Shown: positions 1 to 7,713 of the stretch, in pieces
Layout of the letters: each line of letters begins with the position of its first letter
Position numbering within the stretch: position 1 is the first letter of the stretch
NCBI RefSeq assembly: GCF_001654495.1
Contig: NZ_CP015849.1
Span: 6,303,001 to 6,367,000, forward strand
Direction: 5' to 3'
DNA: 64,000 nt
Origin: Streptomyces sp. SAT1
GTDB taxonomy: Bacteria > Actinomycetota > Actinomycetes > Streptomycetales > Streptomycetaceae
The notes under the pieces: model-generated
Told to the model about the DNA's origin: nothing
Database searches by the model: none
The model's input: only the letters and a program-made list of their open reading frames with translations
Position numbers and translations under genes: made by a program

Positions 1-365
1 CCGGCAAGGCGGTCGACGGCGACGCGAACAGCTACTGGGAGTCCGCCAACAACGCCTTCCCGCAGTCCCTCACGGTCGACCTCGGATCGAGCCAGACCGT
101 ACGCCGGCTGGTGCTGAAGCTCCCGCCGTCCGCCGCCTGGGGCGCCCGCACCCAGACCGTCGCGGTCCTGGGCAGCACCGACGGCACGCACTACACCACC
201 GTGGCGGGCGCGCAGGGCTACCGCTTCGACCCGGCGAGCGGCAACAGCGCCACCGTCGCCCTGCCGAGCGGCACCGGCCTGCGCTGGCTGCGGCTGACCG
301 TCACCGGCAACACCGGCTGGCCGGCCGGGCAGTTCAGCGAAGTGGAGGCGTACACGGCGCCCTGA
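1..365 (+). CDS. Discoidin (F5/8 type C) domain protein, 3' end only
   Basis: The reading frame is open from the left edge of the window (first full codon at base 3) to the TGA at 363-365, so only the last 120 or so residues are visible. They look like an F5/8 type C (discoidin, CBM32-like) fold: an early AVDGDANSYWES segment, then a beta-rich stretch with SLTVDLGSSQTV, VAVLGSTDGTHYTTV and a closing LRLTVTGN..QFSEVEAY motif typical of the last strands. Such domains usually sit at the C-terminus of secreted Streptomyces glycoside hydrolases and bind polysaccharide. The catalytic part lies outside the window, so the enzyme activity cannot be stated. Confidence in the domain is good; the identity of the whole protein is unknown. 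Confidence 0.75.
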   Translation, partial: GKAVDGDANSYWESANNAFPQSLTVDLGSSQTVRRLVLKLPPSAAWGARTQTVAVLGSTDGTHYTTVAGAQGYRFDPASGNSATVALPSGTGLRWLRLTVTGNTGWPAGQFSEVEAYTAP

Positions 366-408
366 CCCCGCGCCGGGCGGCGGCGGGCCGCACCGCGCCC
401 GCCGCCGC

Positions 409-1581
409 TCAGGTCTCCTTCAGCGGTGCGTACGCCTCGGCGCCGAGACCGAACGTCCAGGCGACGCCCTCTCTGGCCTCCCGGGTCGACGGCGGCACCC
501 GCAGCCAGTAGGTGCGGCGGGTGCCGTCCGGCTCCGGCGTGGAGTTGAGCACCTCCACCATCACCACCGGCTCGTCCCCCTCCAGGTCGATCCGCCAGAG
601 TGTGCCCGTCTCGTCGCGGTGCACCGGGACGGCACCGGAGTCCGCGAGATACCGGTCGTAGCCGTAGTGCTCCAGCATCACACGGCGCAGCTCCGCGTTC
701 TCCTCGGTGCGGATGCGCTCCGGGGTGAGGGTGCTCAGCTCCGCCAGGAAGGCGGCCGGGACCGGCATGCCCCGCCACGCGTACAGCGCGAAGCCGTCCG
801 GGTAGGCGAGCGCGGGGCCGTCCCCGCGGTCCAGGCGCCCCGCCTCGTCGCGGTGCAGGGCGACGGGCCGCTCGCAGATCACCGCGGCCTTCTCGAACGG
901 CCACCACCAGCCGGCGCTGCGGCACACCAGCGCCAGCCCGTCGAGCGGCGGCCGGCCGGTGTCGAACGCGGCCAGCCACGGCGCGTCGTGCTGGCCCAGC
1001 ACCGCGTCCAGCAGGATCAGCCGAAGCTCGGCCTCGGCCTCGCTCCCGGCCTCGTTCCCGGGCCCGCTGTCGGTCCCGGTGCTGCCGCCGGCGCCCGCAC
1101 CGGCGTGCGTCCCGCCGCCGTCGGCCGTCCCGGTGAGATCGTCCAGCACGCCTCGGCGGATCCGGTCCACCAGGGCCTGCGTCGGCTCCCAGAGCGCACC
1201 GCCGGTCGCCGCCCAGCGCGCCGACCAGCCGGCCGCGCCCAGCTCCGCCTGCGTCCGGCGCCGCTCGGCCGCCCACGGGCCGGTGCGGACCGCGTCCCGG
1301 ACGCTGGGACCGGCGTCCTGAAGGTCCTGCACCAGCCGCACACCCGCCCGCGGGGACGGGGCCCACACGATGCGCTCCGGCTCGGCGAGCCCGGCCCGCC
1401 GGTAGGCCAGCCGTACGCCCTCCTCGGCCGCGGCCCGGTCGGCGGGCCGTGCCGCCGTCGCCCAGGACCGCCACCGCGCCACCGCGTCGGCGGCCCCCGT
1501 GCCACCGGCTTCGTCGGCACCGGCCCGCGTGGAACCGGCCTGCGCGGCACCGTCCGGCGCCCGCTCCGTCGCCACCGTCAT
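409..1581 (-). CDS. DUF6745-type protein of unknown function
   Basis: I recognise the C-terminal half as resembling the DUF6745 family; no function is established. Visible marks are ERPVALHRDEAGRLDRGDGP followed by ALAYPDGFALYAWRG, a tryptophan-rich GWWWPFEKA segment, and a tail ending near YWLRVPPS. A poly-Gly/Ala/Glu low-complexity linker (about residues 150-180) separates an Ala/Arg-rich N-terminal half from this part. I chose the ATG at 1581 because a purine-rich ribosome site (GGAGCGGGGGGA) lies just upstream. An upstream in-frame ATG at 1653 or GTG at 1662 would add a TEQ/KEQ repeat of about 24-27 residues. It is the second gene of an operon with 1676-2044, both read from the damage-type promoter at 2052-2074, and that operon diverges from the STM4015-4011 operon, which suggests related roles. 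Confidence 0.7.
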   Translation of the reverse strand: MTVATERAPDGAAQAGSTRAGADEAGGTGAADAVARWRSWATAARPADRAAAEEGVRLAYRRAGLAEPERIVWAPSPRAGVRLVQDLQDAGPSVRDAVRTGPWAAERRRTQAELGAAGWSARWAATGGALWEPTQALVDRIRRGVLDDLTGTADGGGTHAGAGAGGSTGTDSGPGNEAGSEAEAELRLILLDAVLGQHDAPWLAAFDTGRPPLDGLALVCRSAGWWWPFEKAAVICERPVALHRDEAGRLDRGDGPALAYPDGFALYAWRGMPVPAAFLAELSTLTPERIRTEENAELRRVMLEHYGYDRYLADSGAVPVHRDETGTLWRIDLEGDEPVVMVEVLNSTPEPDGTRRTYWLRVPPSTREAREGVAWTFGLGAEAYAPLKET

Positions 1582-1675
1582 CGTGTCCCCCCGCTCCTTC
1601 TGTTCCTTCTGTTCCGTCTGCTCTGTCTGGTCCGTCTGTTCCGCCGTCGTCATGTGCCGCACCGTGCCCGCCCCG

Positions 1676-2044
1676 TCAGTCCGCGACGATCCGCACCGAA
1701 CCGGGCACGTACTCCCGCTGCCGGATCACCCGGTACCACCCCTTGGACAGGGTGATCGCCGCGTGCTCCTCGTGCACCACCCGGCCGCCCTCGGGCAGCC
1801 GCAGCAGCATCGGCCCGAACGGGCCGGGCTCCCGGACCAGTTCCCCCGGACCCACCACCGCGTGGGCGTGACCGGTGACCTCGCCCAGGGCCAGGACCAT
1901 CCGGCCGCGCGCGTCCCGCGGCTCCTTCGGCGCCCGCCGCGCGTGCGGCGGCACCGCCTCCTCGGCGACGGGCACGATCAGCACATCTCCCTGCCGGTAC
2001 ACGGGCAGCCCCCTCTCCGCCCGGCGCACCGCGCCCCGGGCCAT
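1676..2044 (-). CDS. Small conserved protein upstream of the DUF6745 gene
   Basis: This is a 122-residue protein of no function I know. It is rich in beta-strand-like stretches: LPVYRQGDVLIVPVAEE near the N-terminus, GRMVLALGEVTGHAHAV in the middle, then GRVVHEEHAAITLSKGWY and VIRQREYVPGSVRIVAD. The histidines in TGHAHA and EEHAA look like possible metal or active-site residues, which is inference only. There is no signal peptide or membrane segment. An in-frame start at 2074 exists but lies inside the promoter's -35 element; the ATG at 2044 follows the -10 hexamer by 7 bases, so the mRNA is probably leaderless and 2044 is the real start. It is followed 94 bases later by the DUF6745 gene. Confidence 0.7.
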   Translation of the reverse strand: MARGAVRRAERGLPVYRQGDVLIVPVAEEAVPPHARRAPKEPRDARGRMVLALGEVTGHAHAVVGPGELVREPGPFGPMLLRLPEGGRVVHEEHAAITLSKGWYRVIRQREYVPGSVRIVAD

Positions 2045-2051
2045 GACGACG

Positions 2052-2074
2052 ACAGTACGAGCCACCACTGACAA
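2052..2074 (-). promoter_or_regulatory. RecA-NDp/PafBC-type promoter of the 1676-2044 gene
   Basis: On the minus strand the sequence reads TTGTCAGTG (2074-2066), eight bases, then TACTGT (2057-2052), and the ATG follows seven bases later. This fits the motif I know as the RecA-independent DNA-damage promoter of mycobacteria and other actinobacteria (TTGTCAGTG-N8-TAnnnT), activated by PafBC. The short distance to the ATG implies a leaderless transcript. The match is seen directly; PafBC control is inferred. Confidence 0.7.
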
Positions 2075-2161
2075 CGGCCCGGCGGCCGGCCACCGGCAAC
2101 GGCCCGCCGGACGCCGGGCGGTGGCGCGCGGTGGCGCGCGGCCCCGCCCCGCCGCCCGGCG

Positions 2162-2184
2162 TTGTCAGTGCCGGTTGGTAGAAC
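2162..2184 (+). promoter_or_regulatory. RecA-NDp/PafBC-type promoter of the STM4015-4011 operon
   Basis: TTGTCAGTG at 2162-2170 is followed by an 8-base spacer and TAGAAC at 2179-2184. The -35 part is perfect; the -10 hexamer differs from TAnnnT only at the last base. Transcription should begin near 2191, about 44 bases before the ATG at 2235, leaving room for a CAGGAG ribosome site at 2221-2226. It lies back to back with the similar element at 2052-2074, so both operons are probably switched on by the same signal. Confidence 0.65.
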
Positions 2185-2234
2185 TGCTCGCACAGTCGAG
2201 ATCCGTCCGCCGCCGCCTGTCAGGAGCCGCCCGC

Positions 2235-3191
2235 ATGGCCCTCTACGAGCACCTTTCCGAGTTGTACGGCCTGCCGGCCTTCACCTGCCCCGAGGACCCG
2301 ACGGCGGTGGACCTGCCCGCCCCGGACACCGTCGCCTGGCGCATCGCCGTCGAGATCGAGGAGGAAGAGGACGGCTGGCGCAAGCAGTTCGAGCGGTTCT
2401 GCGCCGCGGTGGACACCACCCGGGTGCGCGCGCTGATCGTCGGCCCCTGGGACGAGCCCTTCGACAACGGCCCCGACGCCGAGATCGAGGCCCTGCTCGC
2501 CGCCCGCGACCGGCTGCCCGCGCTGCGGGCCCTGTTCCTGGGGGACATGGTCTCCGAGGAGTGCGAGCTGTCCTGGATCACACAGACCGACGTGACCACG
2601 GTGCTGCGCGGCTTCCCGGAACTGGAGGAGTTCGGGGTGCGCGGCGGCACCGGCCTCGCCTTCCCGGCCCTGCGCCACGAGCACCTGCGCTCCCTGACGG
2701 TGCAGACCGGCGGGCTGCCCGTCGCGGTGGTGCGCGGCATCGGCGCCAGCGACCTGCCCGCCCTGGAACACCTCGACCTGTGGCTGGGCACGTCCTGGTA
2801 CGGCGCCGACTCCGAACCCGCCGACCTCGAACCGATCCTCGGCGGCGCCCGCCTGCCGCGGCTGCGCCACCTGGCGCTGCGCAACAGCGAGATCCAGGAC
2901 GCGGTGGCCGCGGCCGTGGCCGCCGCCCCCGTCGTCGCCCGCGTCGAAGTGCTCGACCTTTCGATGGGCGTCCTGACCGACGACGGCGCCACCGCCCTGC
3001 TGGGCGGCCAGCCGCTGACCCACCTCAAGAAGCTCGATCTGCACCACCACTACATCACCGAACCCCTCCAGCAGCGCATACGCGCCACGCTGGAACCGGC
3101 GGGCGTCGAGATCGACCTCGACGCGAGCGACACCGACGAGTACGAGGACAGCGACGGCACCGTCGTCCGCTATGTCGCGGCGGGGGAGTGA
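2235..3191 (+). CDS. STM4015-family leucine-rich-repeat-like protein, copy 1
   Basis: This 318-residue protein matches the uncharacterised STM4015 family. The N-terminus (LSELYGLPAF) is followed by a VAWRIAVE segment and, from about residue 75, irregular leucine-rich repeats: LPALRALFLGD, FPELEEFGVRG, LRSLTVQTG, LPALEHLDLWLG, LPRLRHLALRNS, VEVLDLSMG and LTHLKKLDLHHH. Such a solenoid normally binds another protein or peptide. After the last repeat comes an acidic linker rich in Asp and Glu and the exact C-terminus RYVAAGE. It is the first gene of a tight six-gene operon; the next gene, a paralogue of identical length, starts 7 bases after the stop. No signal peptide or membrane segment is present, so it is cytosolic. 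It is unlikely to be an enzyme. Function is unknown. Confidence 0.88.
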   Translation: MALYEHLSELYGLPAFTCPEDPTAVDLPAPDTVAWRIAVEIEEEEDGWRKQFERFCAAVDTTRVRALIVGPWDEPFDNGPDAEIEALLAARDRLPALRALFLGDMVSEECELSWITQTDVTTVLRGFPELEEFGVRGGTGLAFPALRHEHLRSLTVQTGGLPVAVVRGIGASDLPALEHLDLWLGTSWYGADSEPADLEPILGGARLPRLRHLALRNSEIQDAVAAAVAAAPVVARVEVLDLSMGVLTDDGATALLGGQPLTHLKKLDLHHHYITEPLQQRIRATLEPAGVEIDLDASDTDEYEDSDGTVVRYVAAGE

Positions 3192-3198
3192 GACCCCG

Positions 3199-4155
3199 AT
3201 GCGCTACTACCCCTCGCACCTGACGAGCTTCCACGGCCTGCCGGTGCACGACTTCGCGGCGCCCGAGCCCCGCCGCAAGGTCCCCGCCGCACCGCCGGAG
3301 CCCGGCGCGGTGGCCTGGCGGCTGTCCTGCCTGTGGGAGGAGATCCCCTTCGCGACACTGTGGCCCCGGTTCCTCGACGAGGTGCCCACCGAGCAGGTCA
3401 CCGCCCTCGTCCTGGGCGCCTGGTGGGACGAGTGGGACGAGCACGGCATCGGGCCCGTCCTGGAGGCGCTGACCGCCGAGGCCCACCGCTTCCCGCGGCT
3501 GCGGGCGCTGTTCCTCGCCGACGTGGAGTCCGAGGAGTCCGAGATCTCCTGGATCAAGCAGGGCGATGTGACCACCGTCCTGCGCGCCTGGCCGCACCTG
3601 GCGGAACTGGGCGTCCGCGGCGCCGAGGACCTGGTGCTCGAACCGCTGCGGCACGAGGGGCTGCGCACGCTGCGCATCGAGTCCGGCGGCCTGCCCCGCC
3701 CGGTGGTGCACGCGGTGAGCGCCTGCGACCTGCCCGCCCTCGAACACCTCGATCTGTGGCTGGGCACCTCCTGGTACGGCGGCGACTGCACCCGCGCGGA
3801 CGCCGACGCGCTGCTGGCCTCGCTCGGCGACCGGCCCCGCCTGCGCCACCTGGGCCTGAAGAACAGCGACATCCAGGACGACATCGCCGCCGCCGTGGCC
3901 GCCGCGCCCGTCGTCGCCGGACTCGACTCGCTCGACCTGTCCATGGGCACCCTCGGCGAGGACGGCGGCGGCGCCCTGCTGGCCGGACAGCCGCTCACCC
4001 ACCTGAAGTCGTTGGACCTCCGCCACCACTTCATGAGCGAGGCGCTCACCGAGCGGCTGCGCGCCACCCTCGCGCCGCACGGCGTGGACCTGGGGCTCAC
4101 CCCCGCCCACAGCGCGGGCCGGGCACGGGAACGCTATGTCGCCGTCGGAGAGTGA
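3199..4155 (+). CDS. STM4015-family leucine-rich-repeat-like protein, copy 2
   Basis: This second 318-residue STM4015-like protein has the same repeat order as its upstream neighbour: FPRLRALFLAD, LAELGVRG, LRTLRIESGG, LPALEHLDLWLGTSWYG, LRHLGLKNSDIQDD, LDSLDLSMG and LTHLKSLDLRHH. The blocks around LPALEHLDLWLGTSWYG are nearly identical, whereas the first 70 residues and the pre-C-terminal linker differ, so this is an old tandem duplication with diverged ends. The last seven residues are RYVAVGE against RYVAAGE in copy 1. A start at 3199 follows a GGGGGAGTGAG ribosome site overlapping the previous stop. Its last 20 bases overlap the start of the STM4014-like gene, implying translational coupling. 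It may bind the same partner or substrate as copy 1, or the two may form a heterodimer; neither is shown. Confidence 0.88.
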   Translation: MRYYPSHLTSFHGLPVHDFAAPEPRRKVPAAPPEPGAVAWRLSCLWEEIPFATLWPRFLDEVPTEQVTALVLGAWWDEWDEHGIGPVLEALTAEAHRFPRLRALFLADVESEESEISWIKQGDVTTVLRAWPHLAELGVRGAEDLVLEPLRHEGLRTLRIESGGLPRPVVHAVSACDLPALEHLDLWLGTSWYGGDCTRADADALLASLGDRPRLRHLGLKNSDIQDDIAAAVAAAPVVAGLDSLDLSMGTLGEDGGGALLAGQPLTHLKSLDLRHHFMSEALTERLRATLAPHGVDLGLTPAHSAGRARERYVAVGE

Positions 4156-5389
4156 GAGCGCGCCGCGGTTCGCGGTGGTCGGCAACCCGGAGAACCGCCG
4201 GGTGGCGCTGTTCACCGCGGCCGTGCGCGCCGCCGGACTGCCCGCGCCCCGCGTCGTGCCGTGGACCGGGGTGCTGCGGGCGGGCGGTGCCGACTTCGCG
4301 CCCGGCGAGACCGTACGCCTGGACTCGCCCGGGGAGAACGCGGAGGCCGACCTGCTGCTGCGCGGCGTGGACGACCCCACCCGCGTCGAGGGCTCGGCCC
4401 GCTGGTACACGCGGTTCCTGACCGCCGTGGGCGGCCTGCGCGGCGGCGTACGCCTCGACCATCCCGGCGACCTGGCGGTGCTCTTCGACAAGCGCCGCTG
4501 CCACGCCGTCCTGGAAGCGGCCGGTGTGCCCGTGCCGTCCTCCCCGACGTCCGGGCCCGCCGCCGCGGCGGTCGGCGGCTGGGACGACGTACGGCGGCTG
4601 ATGCGGGAGCACCGCATGCCCCGGCTGTTCGTCAAGCTCGCGCACGGCTCCTCGGCATCCGGCGTCCTCGCCGTGGAGTCCGGCGGCAGGGGCCGCGTAC
4701 GGGCCACGACCTCCGTCGAACGCGCCGAGGACGGACGGCTGTACAACTCGCTGCGGATCCGCCGCTACGAGGACGAGCGCGACATCGCCGCCGTCGTCGA
4801 CACCCTGGCGCCCGACGGGCTGCACCTGGAGCGCTGGGTGCCCAAGGCGTCCCAGCAGGGCCGCGCCGCCGACCTGCGGGTGCTCGTCGTCGCCGGACGC
4901 GCCACCCACGCCGTGGTGCGCACGAGCACCGCGCCCCTGACCAACCTCCACCTGGGCGGCGCCCGCGGCGACCTCGACGCGGCGCGGCGCGCGGTGGAGG
5001 CCGCCGGGGGCCGCTGGTCCGACGTGCTCGGTGTGTGCGAGCGGGCCGCGGCCTGCTTCCCGCGCACCCTGTGCGTCGGCGTCGACCTGCTGCCGGCCGT
5101 CGGCTGGCGCCGCTTCGCGGTCGGCGAGGTCAACGCCTTCGGCGATCTGCTGCCCCGGCTCACCGGCCTGCCGGGCAGCGGCGCCGAGGGGCTCGACACC
5201 TACGCGGCGCAGGTCGCCGCCGTCCTCGGCGCCCCCGCCCGCCCGCACCACCGGACCGAGGCCCCGGCCCGCTCCTCTCGGCCTTCCCCGCCTTCCCCGC
5301 CTTCCCCGCCTTCTCTGCCTTCTCTGCCTTCCCTGTCTTTCCGGCCCGCACCCCAGCACAGAACAGGACCCGGCCATGCCGTCGCCTGA
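4136..5389 (+). CDS. STM4014-family ATP-grasp-like protein
   Basis: This 417-residue protein resembles the STM4014 family and reads as an ATP-grasp enzyme, the group that ligates a carboxylate to an amine or thiol using ATP. An N-terminal Rossmann-like segment (RFAVVGNPENRRVALF) is followed by LFDKRRCHAVLEAAGVPVP, a nucleotide-binding LFVKLAHGSSASGV at about residues 160-175, RAADLRVLVVAGRATHAVV, and the metal-binding pattern VGEVNAFGDLLP near residue 330, with the expected Glu and Asn. The substrate is unknown. The C-terminus, about residues 375-417, is a disordered Pro/Ser tail built from a 9-base repeat, beyond the usual fold. The gene overlaps its upstream neighbour by 20 bases and its downstream neighbour by 14. 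It could also be a pseudo-enzyme, though the key acidic residues appear present. Confidence 0.85.
   Translation: MSPSESESAPRFAVVGNPENRRVALFTAAVRAAGLPAPRVVPWTGVLRAGGADFAPGETVRLDSPGENAEADLLLRGVDDPTRVEGSARWYTRFLTAVGGLRGGVRLDHPGDLAVLFDKRRCHAVLEAAGVPVPSSPTSGPAAAAVGGWDDVRRLMREHRMPRLFVKLAHGSSASGVLAVESGGRGRVRATTSVERAEDGRLYNSLRIRRYEDERDIAAVVDTLAPDGLHLERWVPKASQQGRAADLRVLVVAGRATHAVVRTSTAPLTNLHLGGARGDLDAARRAVEAAGGRWSDVLGVCERAAACFPRTLCVGVDLLPAVGWRRFAVGEVNAFGDLLPRLTGLPGSGAEGLDTYAAQVAAVLGAPARPHHRTEAPARSSRPSPPSPPSPPSLPSLPSLSFRPAPQHRTGPGHAVA
5281..5334 (+). repeat. Six 9-bp tandem repeats in the STM4014-like gene
   Basis: Six copies of a 9-base unit, three of GCCTTCCCC and three C/T-rich variants, sit in frame at the end of the gene and encode a Ser-Pro-Pro then Ser-Leu-Pro run. 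Such a run can expand or contract without breaking the frame. It lies just before the ATG of the STM4013-like gene at 5376, so its copy number also changes the spacing to that start. Confidence 0.85.
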
Positions 5390-6338
5390 CCCGACGCCCC
5401 CGCCCCACGACCCGCCCCGGCGCCGCGTCAGCCCCGCACCCCCGGCCGCACCCGCCGGGGCGAGCCCGGACATGCACGAGGTGGTCGGCAGCCACGACCT
5501 GCTCCTGGTCACCCTGGACACCCTGCGCCACGACGTCGCCGCCGAACTCGCCGCGGCCGGCCGCATCCCGCACCTCGCCCGCCATCTGCCCGGCGGCCAC
5601 TGGGAGCGACGGCACGCGCCCGGCTCCTTCACCTACGCCTCCCACCAGGCGATCTTCGCCGGCTTCCTGCCCACCCCGGCCGCGCCGGGGCCGCACCCGC
5701 GCCTGTTCGCGGCGAGCTTCGCGGGCAGCGAGACGACCAAGGACGGCACCTGGGTCTTCGACACCCCCGACCTCGTCTCCGGCCTCGCCCAGGCCGGTTA
5801 CCACACGGTGTGCGTCGGCGGTGTGGGCTTCTTCAACAAGCAGGGCGCGCTGGGCTCCGTGCTGCCGGGACTCTTCCACGAGTCCCACTGGGAGCCCGGC
5901 TTCGGCGTGGCCTCGCCGACATCCTTCGAGGCGCAGGTGGCGTGCGCCGAGCAGGCGGTGCGGCGACTGCCCCGCGAGCAGCGGCTGTTCCTCTTCGTCA
6001 ACGTGTCGGCCCTGCACCAGCCGAACTGGTTCCATCTGCCCGGCGCCACCCGAGAGGCGGGCGACAGCCGGGAGACGCACGCCGCCGCCCTGGAGTACGT
6101 CGACCGGCACATCGGCCGCCTGTTCGCCGCCGCGAGCAGCCGCCGCCGCTGCTTCGCCGTCGTCTGCTCCGACCACGGCACGGCCTACGGCGACGACGGC
6201 TACACCGGCCACAGCCTCGGGCACGAGTCCGTGTGGACGGTGCCCTACGCCCACTTCTTCCTGGAGCCCGGACCCGGTGCCGAGCCCGGACCCCCCAGCC
6301 CCACCGCAGCCCGAGCCCCCTCCGGAGCCCCCCGATGA
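5376..6338 (+). CDS. STM4013/SEN3800-family hydrolase (alkaline phosphatase/sulfatase fold)
   Basis: This 320-residue protein matches the STM4013/SEN3800 family of predicted hydrolases in the alkaline phosphatase superfamily. After a Pro/Ala-rich N-terminus of about 30 residues not expected in the core fold, it shows DLLLVTLDTLRHDVA with the first metal-binding Asp, a GSFTYASHQAIFAG segment that should hold the Ser/Thr nucleophile, and near the C-terminus FAVVCSDHGTAYGDDGYTGH with the Asp-His pair and a further His as metal ligands. It probably cleaves a phosphate, phosphonate or sulfate ester; the substrate is not known. The ATG at 5376 lies within the preceding gene's last 14 bases; an internal Met-His at about residue 33 matches where most relatives begin. 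The stop overlaps the next ATG (ATGA). Confidence 0.87.
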   Translation: MPSPDPTPPPHDPPRRRVSPAPPAAPAGASPDMHEVVGSHDLLLVTLDTLRHDVAAELAAAGRIPHLARHLPGGHWERRHAPGSFTYASHQAIFAGFLPTPAAPGPHPRLFAASFAGSETTKDGTWVFDTPDLVSGLAQAGYHTVCVGGVGFFNKQGALGSVLPGLFHESHWEPGFGVASPTSFEAQVACAEQAVRRLPREQRLFLFVNVSALHQPNWFHLPGATREAGDSRETHAAALEYVDRHIGRLFAAASSRRRCFAVVCSDHGTAYGDDGYTGHSLGHESVWTVPYAHFFLEPGPGAEPGPPSPTAARAPSGAPR

Positions 6339-7705
6339 CCACCGTGACCAGCCTGCGGCCCGCCGGGAAGGCACCCGCACCGCCGAGCCCGTACCAGCAC
6401 TACGTCTACGCCTACCCGCACAAGACGGCCTACCGGCGGCTGCCCGACCGCCCCCGGCTCGCCGCCCTGTGGGCCGCCGAACCCAAGGACGCGCTCTCGC
6501 TCTACCTGCACATCCCGTTCTGCGAGGTGCGCTGCGGCTTCTGCAACCTCTTCACCCGCATCGGCGCCCCCGACGGGCTGACCGGTGCCTACCTGGACGC
6601 CCTGGAGCGCCAGGCGGGCGCCGTCCGCGACGCGCTCGGGGACGGCGCGCCGGTCCGGTTCGCCACCGCGGCCTTCGGCGGCGGCACCCCCACCTTCCTC
6701 ACCGCCGCCGAGCTGACCCGGCTCTGCGACATCGCCGAACACCGCATGGGCGCCGACCTGCGGGCCGTCCCGCTGTCGGTGGAGGCCTCGCCCGCCACCG
6801 CCACCGCCGACCGGCTGGAGGTCCTGGCCGACCGCGGCGCCACCCGGCTCAGCCTCGGCGTGCAGAGCTTCGACGACACCGAGGCACGGGCGGCGGTGCG
6901 CCCGCAGCGCCGCGCGGACGTCGAGGCGGCCCTCGCCCGGATCCGCGACGCGCGCGTCCCGGTGCTCAACATAGACCTGATCTACGGCATCGACGGGCAG
7001 ACGGAGGCCAGTTGGCTGCGCTCCCTGGACGCGGCCCTGGCCTGGCGGCCCGAAGAGCTCTACCTCTACCCGCTCTACATCCGCCCGCTGACCGGACTCG
7101 GCCGCCGCGCCACCGGACCCGACCCATCCTGGGACGAACAGCGGCTGCGGCTGTACCGGACGGGCCGCGACCACCTCCTGGCCCACGGCTACACCCAGCA
7201 GTCCATGCGCATGTTCCGCCGCACCGACGCCCCGCCGCAGGGCGCCGACGACTACGCCTGCCAGAGCGACGGCATGATCGGCCTGGGCTGCGGCGCCCGC
7301 TCCTACACCGCCGACCTGCACTACTCCTTCGACTACGCGGTCGGCACCCACGAGATACGCGCCATCGTCGACGACTACGTCGCCCGCCCCGCCGCCGACT
7401 TCGCGCACGCCGAGTACGGCCGCCGCGTCGACGCCGGCGAGGCCCGCCGCCGCCATCTGCTCCAGTCGCTGCTCCAGGCCGACGGCCTCGACACGGCCGA
7501 GTACCGGACCCGCTTCGGCACCGCGCCCGAGGAGGACTTCCCGGCCGAACTCGCCCGGTTCGCCGAGCGGGGCTGGCTCGCTGCCACCGACCCGCGCACC
7601 GCCCTGCGGCTCACCCCGGAGGGCCTGGCCCACTCCGACGCCCTCGGACCCGAGCTGTTCTCGCCCGCGGTCCGCGCCGCCATGACCGCCTACGCCCGCA
7701 AGTGA
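6335..7705 (+). CDS. STM4012-family radical SAM protein (HemW-like)
   Basis: This 456-residue radical SAM enzyme matches the STM4012 family. The cluster motif CEVRCGFC (Cys-x3-Cys-x2-Cys) lies at about residues 66-73 after LYLHIPF, exactly as in HemN/HemW proteins. It is followed by AFGGGTPTFLT (the SAM-binding GGTP motif), SVEASPATAT, TRLSLGVQSFDD and LNIDLIYGIDGQT, all of which are HemW-like landmarks, and a C-terminal winged-helix-like HemN region. Real HemW proteins are heme chaperones near 380-400 residues; this one is longer, and its neighbours argue for a dedicated role in the cluster rather than heme handling. It starts by a 4-base ATGA overlap with the hydrolase gene. The reaction is unknown; radical chemistry on a peptide or a small molecule is inferred. 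Confidence 0.9.
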   Translation: MTTVTSLRPAGKAPAPPSPYQHYVYAYPHKTAYRRLPDRPRLAALWAAEPKDALSLYLHIPFCEVRCGFCNLFTRIGAPDGLTGAYLDALERQAGAVRDALGDGAPVRFATAAFGGGTPTFLTAAELTRLCDIAEHRMGADLRAVPLSVEASPATATADRLEVLADRGATRLSLGVQSFDDTEARAAVRPQRRADVEAALARIRDARVPVLNIDLIYGIDGQTEASWLRSLDAALAWRPEELYLYPLYIRPLTGLGRRATGPDPSWDEQRLRLYRTGRDHLLAHGYTQQSMRMFRRTDAPPQGADDYACQSDGMIGLGCGARSYTADLHYSFDYAVGTHEIRAIVDDYVARPAADFAHAEYGRRVDAGEARRRHLLQSLLQADGLDTAEYRTRFGTAPEEDFPAELARFAERGWLAATDPRTALRLTPEGLAHSDALGPELFSPAVRAAMTAYARK

Positions 7706-7713
7706 GCCGCGCC

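Noticed and set aside
1582..1662. N-terminal TEQ/KEQ repeat as part of the DUF6745 protein
   Set aside because: A stronger ribosome site sits before the ATG at 1581; the upstream part is repetitive and probably untranslated, though not excluded.
5810..6334. In-frame upstream extension of the STM4012-like protein
   Set aside because: It overlaps the STM4013-like gene and is Arg-rich; the ATG at 6335 with ATGA overlap is far better.
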